From: Cardiocondyla obscurior
Lineage: Eukaryota > Arthropoda > Insecta > Hymenoptera > Formicidae
NCBI RefSeq assembly: GCF_019399895.1
Contig: NC_091865.1
Location: forward strand, 12,901,001-12,965,000
Direction: 5' to 3'
DNA length: 64,000 nucleotides
The notes beneath the pieces are model-generated. The model was not told the origin of the DNA. It did no database searches and saw only the letters and a program-made list of their open reading frames with translations. How positions within the stretch are numbered: the first letter of the stretch is position 1; the number at the start of each line of letters is the position of its first letter. Below are positions 36,302 through 48,883 of this stretch, one piece after another. The position numbers were made by a program, and so were the translations under genes.

Positions 36302-37996
36302 TTCAACAGAAGCAGTACATAAATTATCAAGAAACCAATTTCCGTTCTCTGATGGCTTCGCAAAACGTTTGATCTTCGATCTTGCTTTACCTTATTCATG
36401 GAACTTCATGCGAAAGAGTATTTCAACGTCGTTGCGACGTTGTGCAAAGTGCATTGAGTAAGATGATTTATAACACGATGGTTTCGACTTACCGTGTAAC
36501 ATATTTTTTCAGTCATAACTAGCGCACTTGTTATCTTTCTCTGCGTGTAAAATCATTTTTTACTCGCGCACACACTCACCAACATAGACGTTATCGTGTG
36601 GAATCGTTAACGCGCGAATCGACGATCCCTGTCAGTCGTACGATTTACGAAATCAACTGATCAAAGTGGTGAATTAATTTGAAGGCCTGATCTACAATTT
36701 TTGCTAGCGATTGCGATAACTTTAATCGCGATTTTTTTGTATTATTAAAAGCTTCTCGATTTAAATATTTTTTCGAGTCCCCGCTTTAGGAAAACTTGAA
36801 AATAAAATTTATTGCCCACTTTATTTAAAAGTTAAAGTAATAATAAATTGTAATTAATTTTTTTTTTCTTTTTAGGTCTTTACTTTGACGTGATTTTATT
36901 TAAAATAACGTGGTATTAATTTTAATGAAAAAATAGTATTTAAAATAGGTGAGTGTTTTAAATCCATGCTTTCTTAATTTTTATTTATAACTTTTGAATG
37001 TTTCTGCGACTCATTTCCACGATATCGATGGCTTTCAAACACTGATTATTGTGAATTTTTTTTAGAATCCCAAACGCGTCTTGAAATTTTTCTAAGATTT
37101 CGAGCACACTAACGGAACCGAGATTTCCTTGCGGAGTAAGTTTTTGCATTGCGGGAATGTTCGATTACAAAAGTCCTAAGAGTTACAGTCCCGGTGAAAA
37201 TGACGCGATAACGCACGAGGACGGCGACTCGTGTGGGACCAAAACATGCGAGCTTGGCGCTCGTCGACAGCGGACTGCGTCCACCTCAAGTGACTTGGGA
37301 ACAGGAAGTCGCGGCTAAGTCGCGTGGTCGGCGAGATATTAAACATTCTCGCGGCCTGGGCCGCGATCGTAATGCGATGGCAGTTACCCAAGATCTAAAA
37401 AGGGCCGAATGTCAAGCTCGACGCGTGCCACCGCGCCCGGTCGCACTCGTCGAGACAAAAAGTTACCCCTCGCAAAGTTCTGCAAGAAGGGATGTAAAAT
37501 GAGATGAGGATATCAGCCACGCGTGCATATTTTTCATCTATTTAAATCACCAACGTAATTTATATAAAGTTTCAGTCTTTTTGTTTGTTCTTTAATTATT
37601 GATTTTAATTGTCTTTAAATATATTGGAGTATATTAATTTTTTGTTATTTTTTAAAATTATGGTTTAGATTTTTATAGATACTTTTTGTAAATGTACCTT
37701 CTCATTTTTCTATATCGGTTTTATACTACGTATAATAATTTATCTCGCGTAGTTTTACCTGCAAGAATGCAATAATTTCTACAACGGTGCAGAGATTTAT
37801 CAAAAGTGAATAGTAGTGTCCTCTTTAATATTGTCTTGAATTTGCAAGTAAATGCAAACGTATCGGTAATGTAGGTTATAATAGCATGCAAGCACCGGAT
37901 TTTGTTTGTGATAACCTAATCTCTTGTTGTCGTTGACGACGAGCAGAGTGTGATACGCAATACTATTTCGTGAAATTTCATGAATTACTGCTTATC
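36302..37996. other. Spacer with a GC-rich island before RPAP3
   Basis: Mostly AT-rich, but 37170-37500 is clearly GC- and CpG-rich, with an open plus-strand frame of about 89 codons lacking a convincing start or family. It could be a first exon, a decayed mobile element or an RPAP3 upstream promoter. The RPAP3 leader begins somewhere near 37.9 kb. Confidence 0.4.
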
Positions 37997-40107
37997 ATGG
38001 AGCTCGACAGTTCAATATTGCTGCAAAAGCAAGTACGAGATAATTCGGAGGACTTGCAAAGTGAATTTCTAGACTTGAAAAACTGGGAGGCGCAAATGAA
38101 ACGCAAAGAACAAGAGATATTGAACGACCGCAATGAACAGGTAGATATTCACAAATAAATTAATATACATTAAAAAAAAAAGAATAATTTATAAAAAATA
38201 ATTAGCTATTAACTTAAACATATACTACGACTTGTCAAGCACAGTATAAAAATATGTGTTTTAGGAAATTATTCCACCTATTAGAAGTAAGAATAAGAAA
38301 ACGAGTACAGAAAAAGAAACTAAAACTCCTACAAATTCTAAACGAATAAAATCATATGATTATTCATCCTGGAATAAATTTGATGTTGTAAGTACTATTA
38401 TTTATATTCTGTTTTTAAGATTTGAGATATAATTTATAATAAATTATATAGGACAAAGCATGCAAAGAACTAGAGAGTGAGGATCAATCTGATGAATCTA
38501 TAGAGGAGCCCTTATCTGAGGAAGAGCTGAGAAAGAATCAGAGAAAAGCATTAGAGTACAAGCGGCAAGGCAATGATTTTGTGAAAGAAAAAAAATGGGA
38601 CAAAGCAATTGCTTCTTATAGCAAGGCAATACAAATTTTTCCTTATGATGCTATATTTTATGCTAATCGTGCACTTTGTTATTTGAAGCAAGACAAGTAA
38701 AGTATACATTTTAATAAAATAATAAACTAATAATTCTATTTTTTACTTTATTAACTGCTGAATTATTATTATTTTGCAGCTTGTATTCAGCAGAAGCAGA
38801 CTGCTCATCTGCAATACAATTAGATGAGACTTATGTGAAGGCTTATCACAGACGAGCAACAGCTAGATTAGGATTGAAACAATATAAAGAGGCAATGGAA
38901 GATGTAAATAAAATCGCAAATTTGGAACCAAATAGCAAAGAAACTAAAACCTTGCTTGCTGAAGTTGAGAAGCATATTGAAAATGTATGTATTAAATTGT
39001 CATTATTATTATTTAATTATGTGTTATACATTTATCTTTTTTCAGTCACTTTTGTCTAAAGAACTATGTACAACTGATGTTCCTAAGCATGAAAAAATAA
39101 TTAATAAATCTGATCATAAAAAAACAGAACAAAAAATAATTGAAATCAAGGAAGATAAAAATAAAAAAAGTAATACAAATGTAGAAAATATTGTAAAACC
39201 AACAACTACAAGCATAACAAATGCAATGGAACTACAGAAAAATCAATGTATTCCCGATTGGTTACCCGAAAAAGATGATGTTGAAATTATAGAGCCTATT
39301 GAAAAACCTCCTCATTTACGTTCTAAGGTAAATTTATACTAATATTTTATATACGTGTAGAAATTGATAAAACTGAGCAATAATGTAACCAAATACTTTT
39401 TTCTTTTAATCAGGAGCCATTAAAAAAAATACCTGTAGTTAAGGCCGATTTAAGCAAACCATTTAAAGAACAAATTAAGGCAACATGCAGTAAAAACCAA
39501 TATCGAGAATTGTCAGATGTACATTCTGATAATACCATAAAACAAAAAGAAAATGTTACAATAAATAAAGCGGAAAAAAACTTTATCGAAAGTAGTAGAA
39601 AAATGCCTCCTGTTCCAATAAATGCAGTGCAGTTTATAACAAATTGGAGAAAAGATACTTCATCTGATTTTCGCTACAGATACTTAAAAGTAAGTTGTAA
39701 ATTTTTACACACGAAAAATATAATCTATATTAAAATATTTTTCAGCAAATACCATATGGTGACTTGCCAAAAATATTCAAAGATTCAATGGAAAGTGATA
39801 TTTTTAGTGATATTTTGATGATACTTAAAACAGAATTTATGAGGAAACGCAACGAACCAGTACTTTCATATTTAATAGACCTTAGTAATGTTAAAAGGTT
39901 TAGAACATTTATTATGTTTCTCAATAAATCGGAAAAATACGGTATGTATAGATATATATACACAATAATTTAATACATGTCTTAAAATAATGTCTTTATT
40001 TTTTAGATTTAAAACTTATGCTTGCATATTCTAATACAGCTGGAGAAATACCTCTAGAAATGTACGTACATCTTCCACATTTATGGTACAAATATGAACT
40101 TCGTTAA
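37997..40107 (+). CDS. RPAP3: RPAP3, RNA polymerase II-associated protein 3 (R2TP co-chaperone)
   Basis: TPR adaptor of the R2TP/PAQosome, which links HSP90/HSP70 to RUVBL1/2 for assembly of RNA polymerases, PIKKs, snoRNPs and dynein. Exons 37997-38140, 38265-38387, 38452-38696, 38780-38984, 39046-39327, 39414-39689, 39746-39941 and 40007-40107 give 523 residues. The N-terminus (LQKQVRDNSEDLQSEFLDLK, then KSYDYSSWNKFDV) matches the family. One TPR array is recognisable at about 120-235 (GNDFVKEKKWDKAIASYSKA); vertebrate RPAP3 has two. The RPAP3_C domain, which binds RUVBL2, is at about 395-515 (FITNWRKDTS to LPHLWYKYE). A short overlapping upstream ORF starts at the ATG at 37979. It is convergent with IFT54, whose stop is 284 bp away. 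Confidence 0.95.
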
Positions 40108-40179
40108 AATTTAAGTTTTGTTAAAGCCATACGATAAAATAAAATAAGGTAAAGTATTGTCAGTTACATATTTCTAACA

Positions 40180-40185
40180 AATAAA
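40180..40185 (+). terminator. Candidate poly(A) signal for RPAP3
   Basis: An AATAAA hexamer 73 bp after the RPAP3 stop codon, in the narrow space before the end of the convergent gene. Confidence 0.4.
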
Positions 40186-40390
40186 AAACTTTAGCAAATT
40201 ATGTGAAAATAAACATTTATTTATTATACTATATTATTTTATGGTGAAGATAAAAATAATTAATTCAATTAAAAAAAAAATTTACAATAAATTTTGGTAT
40301 AAGCTATATAATTTATTACAGAAGAATTAATTATACATTTTAATGCTTTACAAAAATATTTACAATCCAATATGTAGCTAAATAATTATG

Positions 40391-43071
40391 TTATAAATTA
40401 CCATTGAGTAATCGTCCTATTTTTTGATTATTTTTCATAATTTGCGCCTTTACTTGATATATTTTATCTAACTGAATTTTCATATTACTTTCAACTTCTT
40501 TCAATGTTTCTTTCATAGGTTCTACCATCTCTTGCATTTCTCTGCAAAAAATATTTTTGCATAATGATTAAAAAAATAAAAATTAGAATTTTTTACGGTT
40601 AATTTTACATATTACGTGCAATGTTGTACATACTTCTGTTCCGCTTCTAATTCTTCGCTCAATTGACGATACTGACTTCTCCAATCCAATAATTCTTTTT
40701 CCATCATCTCTACGTCTTCCTAATATCAAATTAAATTTTGCAAATAGACGTCGATTTAAATTTTGTATAAATAAGTATATATATTACCTGTACATAATCC
40801 AATAATTTTCCCAAAGGATTTGTCATGCGTGTTAATGTCTGTATAGTTCCGCGTAATTTGTCGATTTCTTTAGCCGCTGTTTCTCGGTCGCGTTTTGAGC
40901 CCGATTCCCATGCCTACATCAAAATACATTTGTTTATTTACTGACAACAGCAATTTTGACGCAAAAGTAAAAGAGAAATAGTTATTTAATTTTAATCTTA
41001 CAATATCAACTTTCTTCGGCATTACATCGACATTGTCCGTATTAACCAATTCTCTTTGGGTCTCTAATATTTGAGCCACAAGATGTCCATGTTCCTGCAT
41101 TAACTGATTATCTATTTTATAATCTCCATTCTCTAAAATATCACCACCACTACCCTTTGTTTCCATTACAACCATATCTTCTGCATCATCGTCGTCATTA
41201 TCTTTTAAGTCAGAATTCTCTACGATGACACTGATATTTCCTAATGGTGTTCTGCAATCATATTTCGAAATTTTAATATAATAATTATCCAGATAATATA
41301 AAATTTAATTATTATCTTACTGTATTTCCTCATTAACTGTTATCTCTGTCTTCGCTCTTACTCTAGGAGCAGCCGGTCTAGCGCTAATGGGTCTGGCACT
41401 AGGTGGTCTAAGAGATGTTTTAGGTCTTTCGTTTGATTGCTGTAAAATGCTAAAACAAACATTTAATTTAATATTAAAATTAATACCATATTCCGACATC
41501 ATTTCGTTACCAATAATAAATTATAAAAAATTTATAAAATTGAATATTACGTCATCTCAGTTGTTTCAGTTTGAGATCCTGCAAGCTCTGACACTGGTTG
41601 ATCATCGTTCTCAGAGCTTTGTTGAGCATTGCTTCCTTCCATTTCATTTTCCTTAATTTCTTTGATAAAACTGTTCGTTACTGATTTCTTTAGTTCTTCA
41701 TTATTAGATGTTTGCGGAGTAATATTTCCTATTTTTTCCTGTGCCCTATTTGCTTGCGCTGAACGTCGTGGTCTACTGGACGCGCTCCTGTGTTGCGCTT
41801 GTTCTCCCTTGGTTTCGTAATTTGCATCTGCAGAAATTAGGGCATCCTGCTTTTCTTTGACGGACGAAGAAGGCCTCCTTTTTTGCGCTGAGGTAGGAAC
41901 TTTATTCTGAATTGGCTAAATAAAATAAAAATAAGATGCAAATAAAAACATATTGATTAAAGTACATGTTTAAAAAATAATTAAAAAAATATATTTTAGT
42001 CGTACAATCAAACTTTAATTTTTTTAATAAGTATTTGTACCAAAAGTACCGTAACTAAATCACTTTAGCTGTAATATTTTCCTTTAAATTTTTACCTCAG
42101 CTGGCGGAATATCTATGGCCTCGGTACTCTTTGAATTTTCCTCCTTTCTGCTATTCCCTTTTCTTACTTTACTCTCTTCAGTTTTGGCATCATTGTCGCG
42201 CTTTGCTTCGCCTGATGCTATTTTGCCTGTGCTAGACGATCTTTTTTTTCGCTCCGCCGAAATCTTGTCTTTCTCTGACGATTTTCTCGTTTGCGAAGAT
42301 TGTCTTGATGCAACTTTTTTCGAGGATTCTTCTTTAATTGTTGATCTCGATTTTGATCCAGCCTTCGTTTTTTTTTCCAAGTTCTTTTTATAGTGTTCAA
42401 TTGCCTCTTCACTACTGACCTAACACCGACAAAATGTTAATTTATTTTAAAAATTATTTCTTATTTAAGCAGTAAAAATTATTTACCTTTTTATCAAGAG
42501 CTTTTCCAATGGCCTGCAATAATTCATTTGTTTTTGTTGATTCTTGGCCGGATACAATCTTACTAGCTCTGACTGTTAAATTAGCACCCGAAATTAATTC
42601 TGAAATATGCAGCATTTATATAATATATCTGGACATCATATATTTAAGAATTAAAGATTTAAATAAAGCAATAAATAAAATTAAATTACTATACTGACTG
42701 ACAACATCGATAAGTTTTGTCAAGAAGGCAAGCTTTGCTTCCTTGTCTTTTATGTTATCAGAGTTTAGCTCCTCCTCGCTGAATAATCCTTCCAAGAAAC
42801 CAGTCTCTTTAATAATCTAAAATAATTTTTTTTTTATTTTTACGCTTTATATAATATTAAAAATAAAACAAGTTTAGAAAAAAAAAAAAAGAACTTTAAA
42901 TACTAAGACGTGTCGAATGCACAAGTGATAAGTTACAGCTGTGATAATATCGTGGAGGAAGCGAAACGGCGGTTTGCGGAGCAGTTTCTCGGTCAGTGGT
43001 GGTTTTTTAAAATATTTTCCAAGTAAATCCTGCGTTTTCTTTATCACATCAGGTCGCACCTCGTCTGCCAT
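40391..43071 (-). CDS. IFT54: TRAF3IP1 / IFT54 (MIP-T3), intraflagellar transport complex B subunit
   Basis: Microtubule- and tubulin-binding IFT-B protein needed to build cilia. Ten coding exons on minus: 43071-42937, 42816-42699, 42599-42487, 42419-42096, 41915-41551, 41449-41321, 41251-41002, 40913-40788, 40719-40634, 40541-40391, giving 598 residues, with all phases consistent. The N-terminal calponin-homology-like domain (1-122) contains PPLTEKLLRKPPFRFLHDII, the family signature. The middle (about 123-395) is Lys/Glu/Ser-rich and disordered, with a SLRPPSARPISARPAAPRV motif as in vertebrates. The C-terminal coiled coil (about 430-598) includes LTRMTNPLGKLLDYVQ and ends LLNGNL. The second donor is GTCAGT, chosen because only it gives VVKLISG in phase. 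In insects cilia are limited to sensory neurons and sperm. Confidence 0.94.
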
Positions 43072-43162
43072 CGTGTCATTTACTTTCTTCTTTCCTCAAG
43101 TTAACAAATCATGCCTGTCAACGTGGATGCATGGCCATCTGCACCTAGTGTAATGTTAAATG

Positions 43163-43175
43163 GTTGCTAAGCAAC
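43163..43175. promoter_or_regulatory. Palindromic X-box (RFX site) upstream of IFT54
   Basis: GTTGCTAAGCAAC is a perfect 6-1-6 palindrome and fits the RFX X-box consensus. It sits 92-104 bp upstream of the IFT54 ATG. RFX factors (DAF-19 in worms, Rfx in flies) activate IFT genes through X-boxes at this distance. The position next to a ciliary gene makes a chance match unlikely. Confidence 0.75.
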
Positions 43176-45652
43176 TGTAGACATGTGACATCGTGCATAC
43201 ATACGTGCCGCAAAGCGCCGGCCGTCGGGTCGATCTTCCACCGAGGTGGCCACAAGTAAGTATACTGAATTAATGTATTCGTAGAAAGGAAATTAAGAAA
43301 CAACTCGCAATCATGTACATTATACACGTTTTATTCAAAAATATTTTGATTTGAAAAATACATATCATTTTTAGCTATCTTTTTTTTTTGTTATCTATAC
43401 AATAACAATTCTCTTATGGGATAATGCATAAAGTCTTGTAAACATACATCTTCGCTGTCCAAGACAGTGCTCGAACGCAAATCCTATAAATGCACATTCA
43501 CTGTTTAAAAAGTTGTTCTATTACCTTACATTATTTCTAATCTCGATAAAAAAAGAAAGTTCTTTTAAAAACATAAAGATCGCTGTCTCTTAAAAAGTTC
43601 CATCGTTTTAATAAAAATTAAAATTAGTACATAAACATTATTAAATCGTCAGGATCTTATGGAAAATTAAAAAAAAGACCCCAGCTCGAATGATCTAAAA
43701 TACTGCTGTTTGACATACGCGTATGTATGAAGTCTTTGGTTGTATTACGTAATACCAGAGTTTGGTATGTATTAGTACCATATGTTTAGTACTCTAACGC
43801 ATACATAAGTAATCGCACATACATAAGAGAACATTAGAAAACTATAATTATCGTAAATTTACGACGCATGGAAGTCCTTCAACGATCTCTCGCTCTAGTA
43901 TATGTATAAAGTAAGATTTAAAACGTTAAATTAACTACACTAATAAGATATTTTAAAAATAATATCAAATGTAATACATTCTTTTATATTTACGAATATC
44001 AATTTAAGTTTTGTCATTTACAAATTATCTTTTAGACAATAACAATTTTATACTTTTTAAGATTACATTTAAGTAAAATTTCTTGAGGTAAAATGCGATA
44101 TAAACTTACAAAAGAAATCGATTATTGGATTTTAATATAAAAATTTTACTAAACATTAATCACAAATTTAGATATAATTTTTTGATAACATTTTTGGTGG
44201 TATATTGTTTTGCTATTTCTAAGTCTCTTTAATAATATCTTATACATGAAATATTTACTAATCAGATAACCATCATCAATATTAAAACTTGAAAGATTCG
44301 CATTATGCCCTCTTATTAATCGATTTTCCGAATTAAAGTTAATAAAATCAAATTATGTAACAAAAGCACTACATATGAAAGAGCGAGAAACTTTCGAATG
44401 TCAGAAGCAAATCATTATTTAATGACATTCTCTTTAAAAAAAAAAAAAAAAAAAATTTTCTATCGACAAACTTGTCCTGACGATTCGATATTTTAACAAT
44501 ATTTTTCTTCAATTATCTTAATTTTTTATTTATTTATTACGCAGATTTAATGTGAGTTTTAGTTATCGTGAAATAATCCAAATGTCCAAGTCTTTGCTTA
44601 ATGCAAGTAATCAGTTTAAGTTAAAAATAACGACAATGGACTAGAATTGTTGACAATAACTAATGTTTTTTATGACTAACTTAAGTAAGGCAGACAAGCA
44701 TGCAAATACATAAATTGGCCTTCCTTTACTCATTATCCCCTTTCATCAATTTTTTATTCACGTTTAAAAATATTTATTTTATATAGAATGCATTAAAAAA
44801 AAATAAGTTTTGAGTGAAGATAGACCAATAATTAATATTTTAACAATTATCTATTCCTTTAAAATTTAATTTATTTAAGAGCAACAATATATCCGCATGG
44901 AAATGTGATTACTAATTATTAATTATCATGATCATTGAGTTTTTTTAAAAAAATAATGTAAATAAATTTTTATCATACAAATGCGCATACAAAAATCTGT
45001 TTTTCAAAATTAATTCGTAATATTTTTCTGTAGTTATAAACATTTTTTTTAATATAACAATGATATGACGAAATAGAGAAAATGACGAAGAATGATGGAA
45101 GGACAAAGATGATAAATTAAAGTAATCACAGCTTATTTTATAGCTTAGTATAATTATTTCGTCATTTTACCGCATTAAAGGTATGAGATTGACATTTATG
45201 ATATACAAAACTCCTCTATTCTAAATTTTCCTGTATTATTCTAAGTTAACTTCCTCTAAACTGAGTTTCTCCTCTCATATCGTTTTGTCACACACAACTC
45301 ATTTTATACTATAAATTAAAGATCAAATAAAAAACAGATCATGGAAGAATATTTTCATTCTTCATATGTAATATTAATTAAAAATAAGAATTGAGGAGAA
45401 ATTGTGGAATAGAGAAAATCTATTCGGTCCCGATGACTTTAGAATAGAAGAGATATGTATGATATTTACATGATATCGCAATTTTTTAATATGCCTTTTA
45501 GTATGCCTTTAATCCGATATTAAAATTTTTCGACGTATGAAAATTAAGCTATGAAATAGTCATAGTCACTGAGAAAATACAAACTCGAGAATTAAAATTT
45601 CCTATGGCGAATTGCTATATTGCTTTGGAACATACGCGGATTTTTCCTACAA
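43176..45652. other. AT-rich intergenic stretch
   Basis: No coding exon was recognised. A GC patch at about 43190-43260 belongs to the IFT54 upstream region. The part from about 43.3 to 45.65 kb is probably in large part the 3' UTR of the minus-strand zinc-finger gene and its flank. A 19-base A run lies near 44440. Confidence 0.5.
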
Positions 45653-47468
45653 CTAAGACTGCATTAAATACCTCGTGTTTTCATTCATATTACTGCTCTG
45701 TGCTTGTTCAGACATATTTATATCTTTCATCACATGTTCCTTAAGGGAGGCAAACGTGTGCAATAAATTTGCACTTTTTGAATTTTGTATATGCTGCAAA
45801 AAAAAAGAGATTTTTAAGTAAATAAGCTATCATCCTTTAACATATAACTCCTAGTTGTAACAGTATCAGTACTCACCGCATTATCGAATATTCGTGTTGT
45901 ATCTTTTTGATCGATATAATACGAATCTTCCTTCATTTTATTTTTACGAATGCCAAAATGCGTTTGCAAATGCTTATTCAAGTGGTCTTTACGCGAAAAC
46001 GCTTTCTGACACATAGAACATGAAAAATCCTTGTTTCCAGAATGGATGACGGTATGTCTTGTTAAATGCTCATTTCTTTTAAATGCTTTCTGACATACAT
46101 CACATTTATAAGGTCTTTCATTCGAATGACCTCGCATGTGCTGATCGAGATGTTCCTTTCTTTTTAACATGGCACCACATTCCTTGCACTGATACTTGCG
46201 CTCCTAAAATAAAATTAAATTTTAGATTCGGTACATATTTATTTTAACTATCTGATTTTTAATCAAAGACAATAAAAAATATATATGTGAGTGTGCATTA
46301 TATATACTTGTAAGTGAGCTTGTATATGTTGTTCGACGTCCGCCTTATCTGGAAGCCCTAAATTGCACTCCGGGCAACAGTAAACTGTAGTTCCATCATA
46401 ATTTATCGTAACTTTGATCTCGCCAATTTTCGCTCGAAATTTCGATTTTTTTTCGATTTTCGGTAAATCAGTTTGTACTTGCTGTTCAACTTTTAAAACG
46501 TTTCGCAAACTATTTTCAATTTCTTGTTCATTTTGCAAATTTAGATCATTTGAATTGACGGGCACTGAGATCTGATCTGAGTTCGCGAAATTGTTGCCGT
46601 TTTGTAAATAGATATTCCTGATATTTGGTATATTTAAAATATTATTTTGAGTGTGATCTACTTTCTCCTCTCGCGTTTTCTCTCTCTTCACTTGCTCCAC
46701 ACACAATTCGAATGCTTCCCGTAAAGAATCAGATGGTAATTTTTGAAGATATTCAGCCATGGCTGCTGCTGTTTGTTGCTGTTTTACAAAAATATCAGAG
46801 TCCTGAAATTTATATTGCAAATAAATACAAATGTAATTAAAAATTTATGCTTATTTTTCAAATATGACTAATGTTCTTATTTTACTAATATTTTAACTAT
46901 TAATTTTTTCTACCTTATCTGAATTTTTCTCTTCTTTAATTTGGATATTTGGTTCTTGTTTCATAGTATCTGCCTGGGATGTGGAAGGTAAGCATAAACT
47001 GTTGATAAGACTAAAACTGTTTGATTGTACACCAAGTGTCCCATTATTTTGACTATAATTCGGAACATTAATTATCTGATTAAGAACTTGCTTCTCGCAC
47101 AGTGTAAGCATATCCTGCCAGCCAGGTAAAGGCGTTGCAAAAAACTTGCTAAAGGTATTCGTCTGAAAGAACATGAAACAAAAAATATATGTATTAAATT
47201 CCAAAGCAAAACCGATAAAACTGCAAGAAGGAAAAAGAAAAGCGACGTAACGATATAATAAGAAGCTCACCGGTGTCTCTTGCGGGTACGTTGCTTGAGC
47301 AGCGGTTTGCATCCCTTGCGATTGCATATTACGGCTATCGGCCGCGGCGATGGCGGCAATGGAGGCCATGGCGGCGGCGGTGGCCGGCATTGAACACAGC
47401 TCGGAAAACTGCGGCAGCGTACGAGGACATTTGACATCCCGGGGCATTCCGTTCCCGGGTAAATCCAT
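45653..47468 (-). CDS. C2H2 zinc-finger protein, four fingers
   Basis: Probable nuclear DNA-binding protein. Exons on minus: 47468-47271, 47162-46914, 46802-46308, 46203-45877 and 45793-45653, all phase 0, giving 469 residues. The first in-frame ATG (MDLPGNGMPRD) was taken as start. Open sequence extends upstream without an ATG, and a seven-codon upstream ORF lies at about 47575. The N-terminal part has an Ala-rich run (ATAAAMASIAAIAAA, about residues 30-45). Finger 1 (YCCPECNLGLPDKADVEQHI) is at about 290-312. Finger 2 (YQCKECGAMLKRKEHLDQH), finger 3 (YKCDVCQKAFKRNEHLTRH) and finger 4 (FSCSMCQKAFSRKDHLNKH) follow at about 318-396. The linker NERPYK is nearly canonical. The orthologue could not be named. 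Finger helices with K/R-x-E/D-H-L suggest a G-rich target. Confidence 0.88.
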
Positions 47469-48883
47469 GATGCCGCGCGTAAAACACTCGTGCGGAAAGT
47501 ATGACCGCGGCGGCGTTTCTAACCTCGCAGGTAACCTACGTCCGCTACGCGATCGGATCACGCAACGGTCAAACGCATTTTCCACGGCACGGTAACGCGT
47601 GAAATTAGGATATCACCTATGGCGTGTCGGGTGACACATGAACGCGGAATCTTACCTAGTTAAATTAAGCTACGTTTACGAACCGCGCAATACGTCCATG
47701 GACGGCGTCGTCCCATATGATCAACATGGCGACACACGCGCACACGCGTGCGCTCGCCGCCGCAACAAAGCGCCGTAAAGTTGCCGCTCATGAACGACCG
47801 AGTAAAATTCTTCCCGTATCGCGAGGGTACGCGAGGGTAAATTACTGTTGCTCGAGAGAACTTTAACAGGGCACAGTTTTACGTTCACGATATCGACGAG
47901 ACGCAATCTTTTTCTGACAGAAGAACTATCGAACCGAATTACCGCGAGAAAAGTGCATTGTTCAGAATTTGGCTAGCCTGAAGCGTCCCTTTTTGTTTAC
48001 AGTAGATTCGCGTCAAATCTCACGGCGATGGCAATCGATATTCGGTGTGTGTGTGTGTGTGTGTGCGCGCATGCATGCATACGTTATATTGCTCAACAGT
48101 CGAAGGACGTTAAGACGTATGGGGTAATTTCTTGAGAGACAGTGATAAAATTATAAGTTGTCGATCAACTTCTAATACTATCTGCGCTTGAAACTGTGGC
48201 TTCAGATAAAAAAGACTGCAATTAATATAATGTATATATTGTATATCGATGAAAAAAATATTTACAATCCACAGACTGTTCTCCGTGCTGTAATAATCAT
48301 AGTGCTGTATTATTATTTATTTAGGTATATTCTTATTCCACTTTTTATTTTTGTTAATGACGATAATTCAGATTATCAAAATAACCTCGATTATTTTTTA
48401 TTTATATATTATATAATACTCAAGCTTTTTAATCATATTAATCCGCCGGAATAATCCGGATTTTTATTACGATAATATACTGGTACAATTGGAACAATCC
48501 AATTATACAATATAATATTAATGATGCTTCAGAAACTTTAAAAATATGAGAAAAAAAAGCTATATGACAGCTTAGAAAAGTGAACATGAGAAACTAAATT
48601 ATACATATAGCACTTATTGACGAAAATTTTAATTAAACAAATAAATATCGAAGTAAAAAAATTATATTTGTGAACTGTAAGTATAATTTGCATATAAATT
48701 TGCATACAAATAAAGGTATGAGTTATATTTATATATATGTAAATAATTTAATTATTATTTCTTTGTAGATTGGTTCATTTATTGCAATCATGAGAAGATA
48801 ATTATATGGAAAAATATATTGCCTCTCTGTTTTATACCTAAAACAATTTCAAGTTAATATAATACGTTTCACAAGGTCTAAAT
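47469..48883. other. Upstream region of the zinc-finger gene and spacer
   Basis: 47.47-48.0 kb is CpG-rich and is the probable leader and promoter of the minus-strand zinc-finger gene. It is followed by a 40-bp alternating purine-pyrimidine run and then AT-rich spacer up to the next plus-strand gene. An 88-codon plus-strand frame at 48188-48454 is low-complexity and unsupported. Confidence 0.5.
48045..48084. repeat. Alternating purine-pyrimidine tract: GT repeat, then GCGCGC, then ATGC repeats
   Basis: Forty bases of unbroken purine-pyrimidine alternation, made of about ten GT units, GCGCGC and ATGCATGCAT. Such tracts can adopt Z-DNA. Confidence 0.85.

Noticed and set aside
42115..42393. 92-codon plus-strand frame rich in Phe, Leu and Ser
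   Set aside because: It is the antisense shadow of the Lys/Ser/Glu-rich IFT54 exon at 42096-42419.
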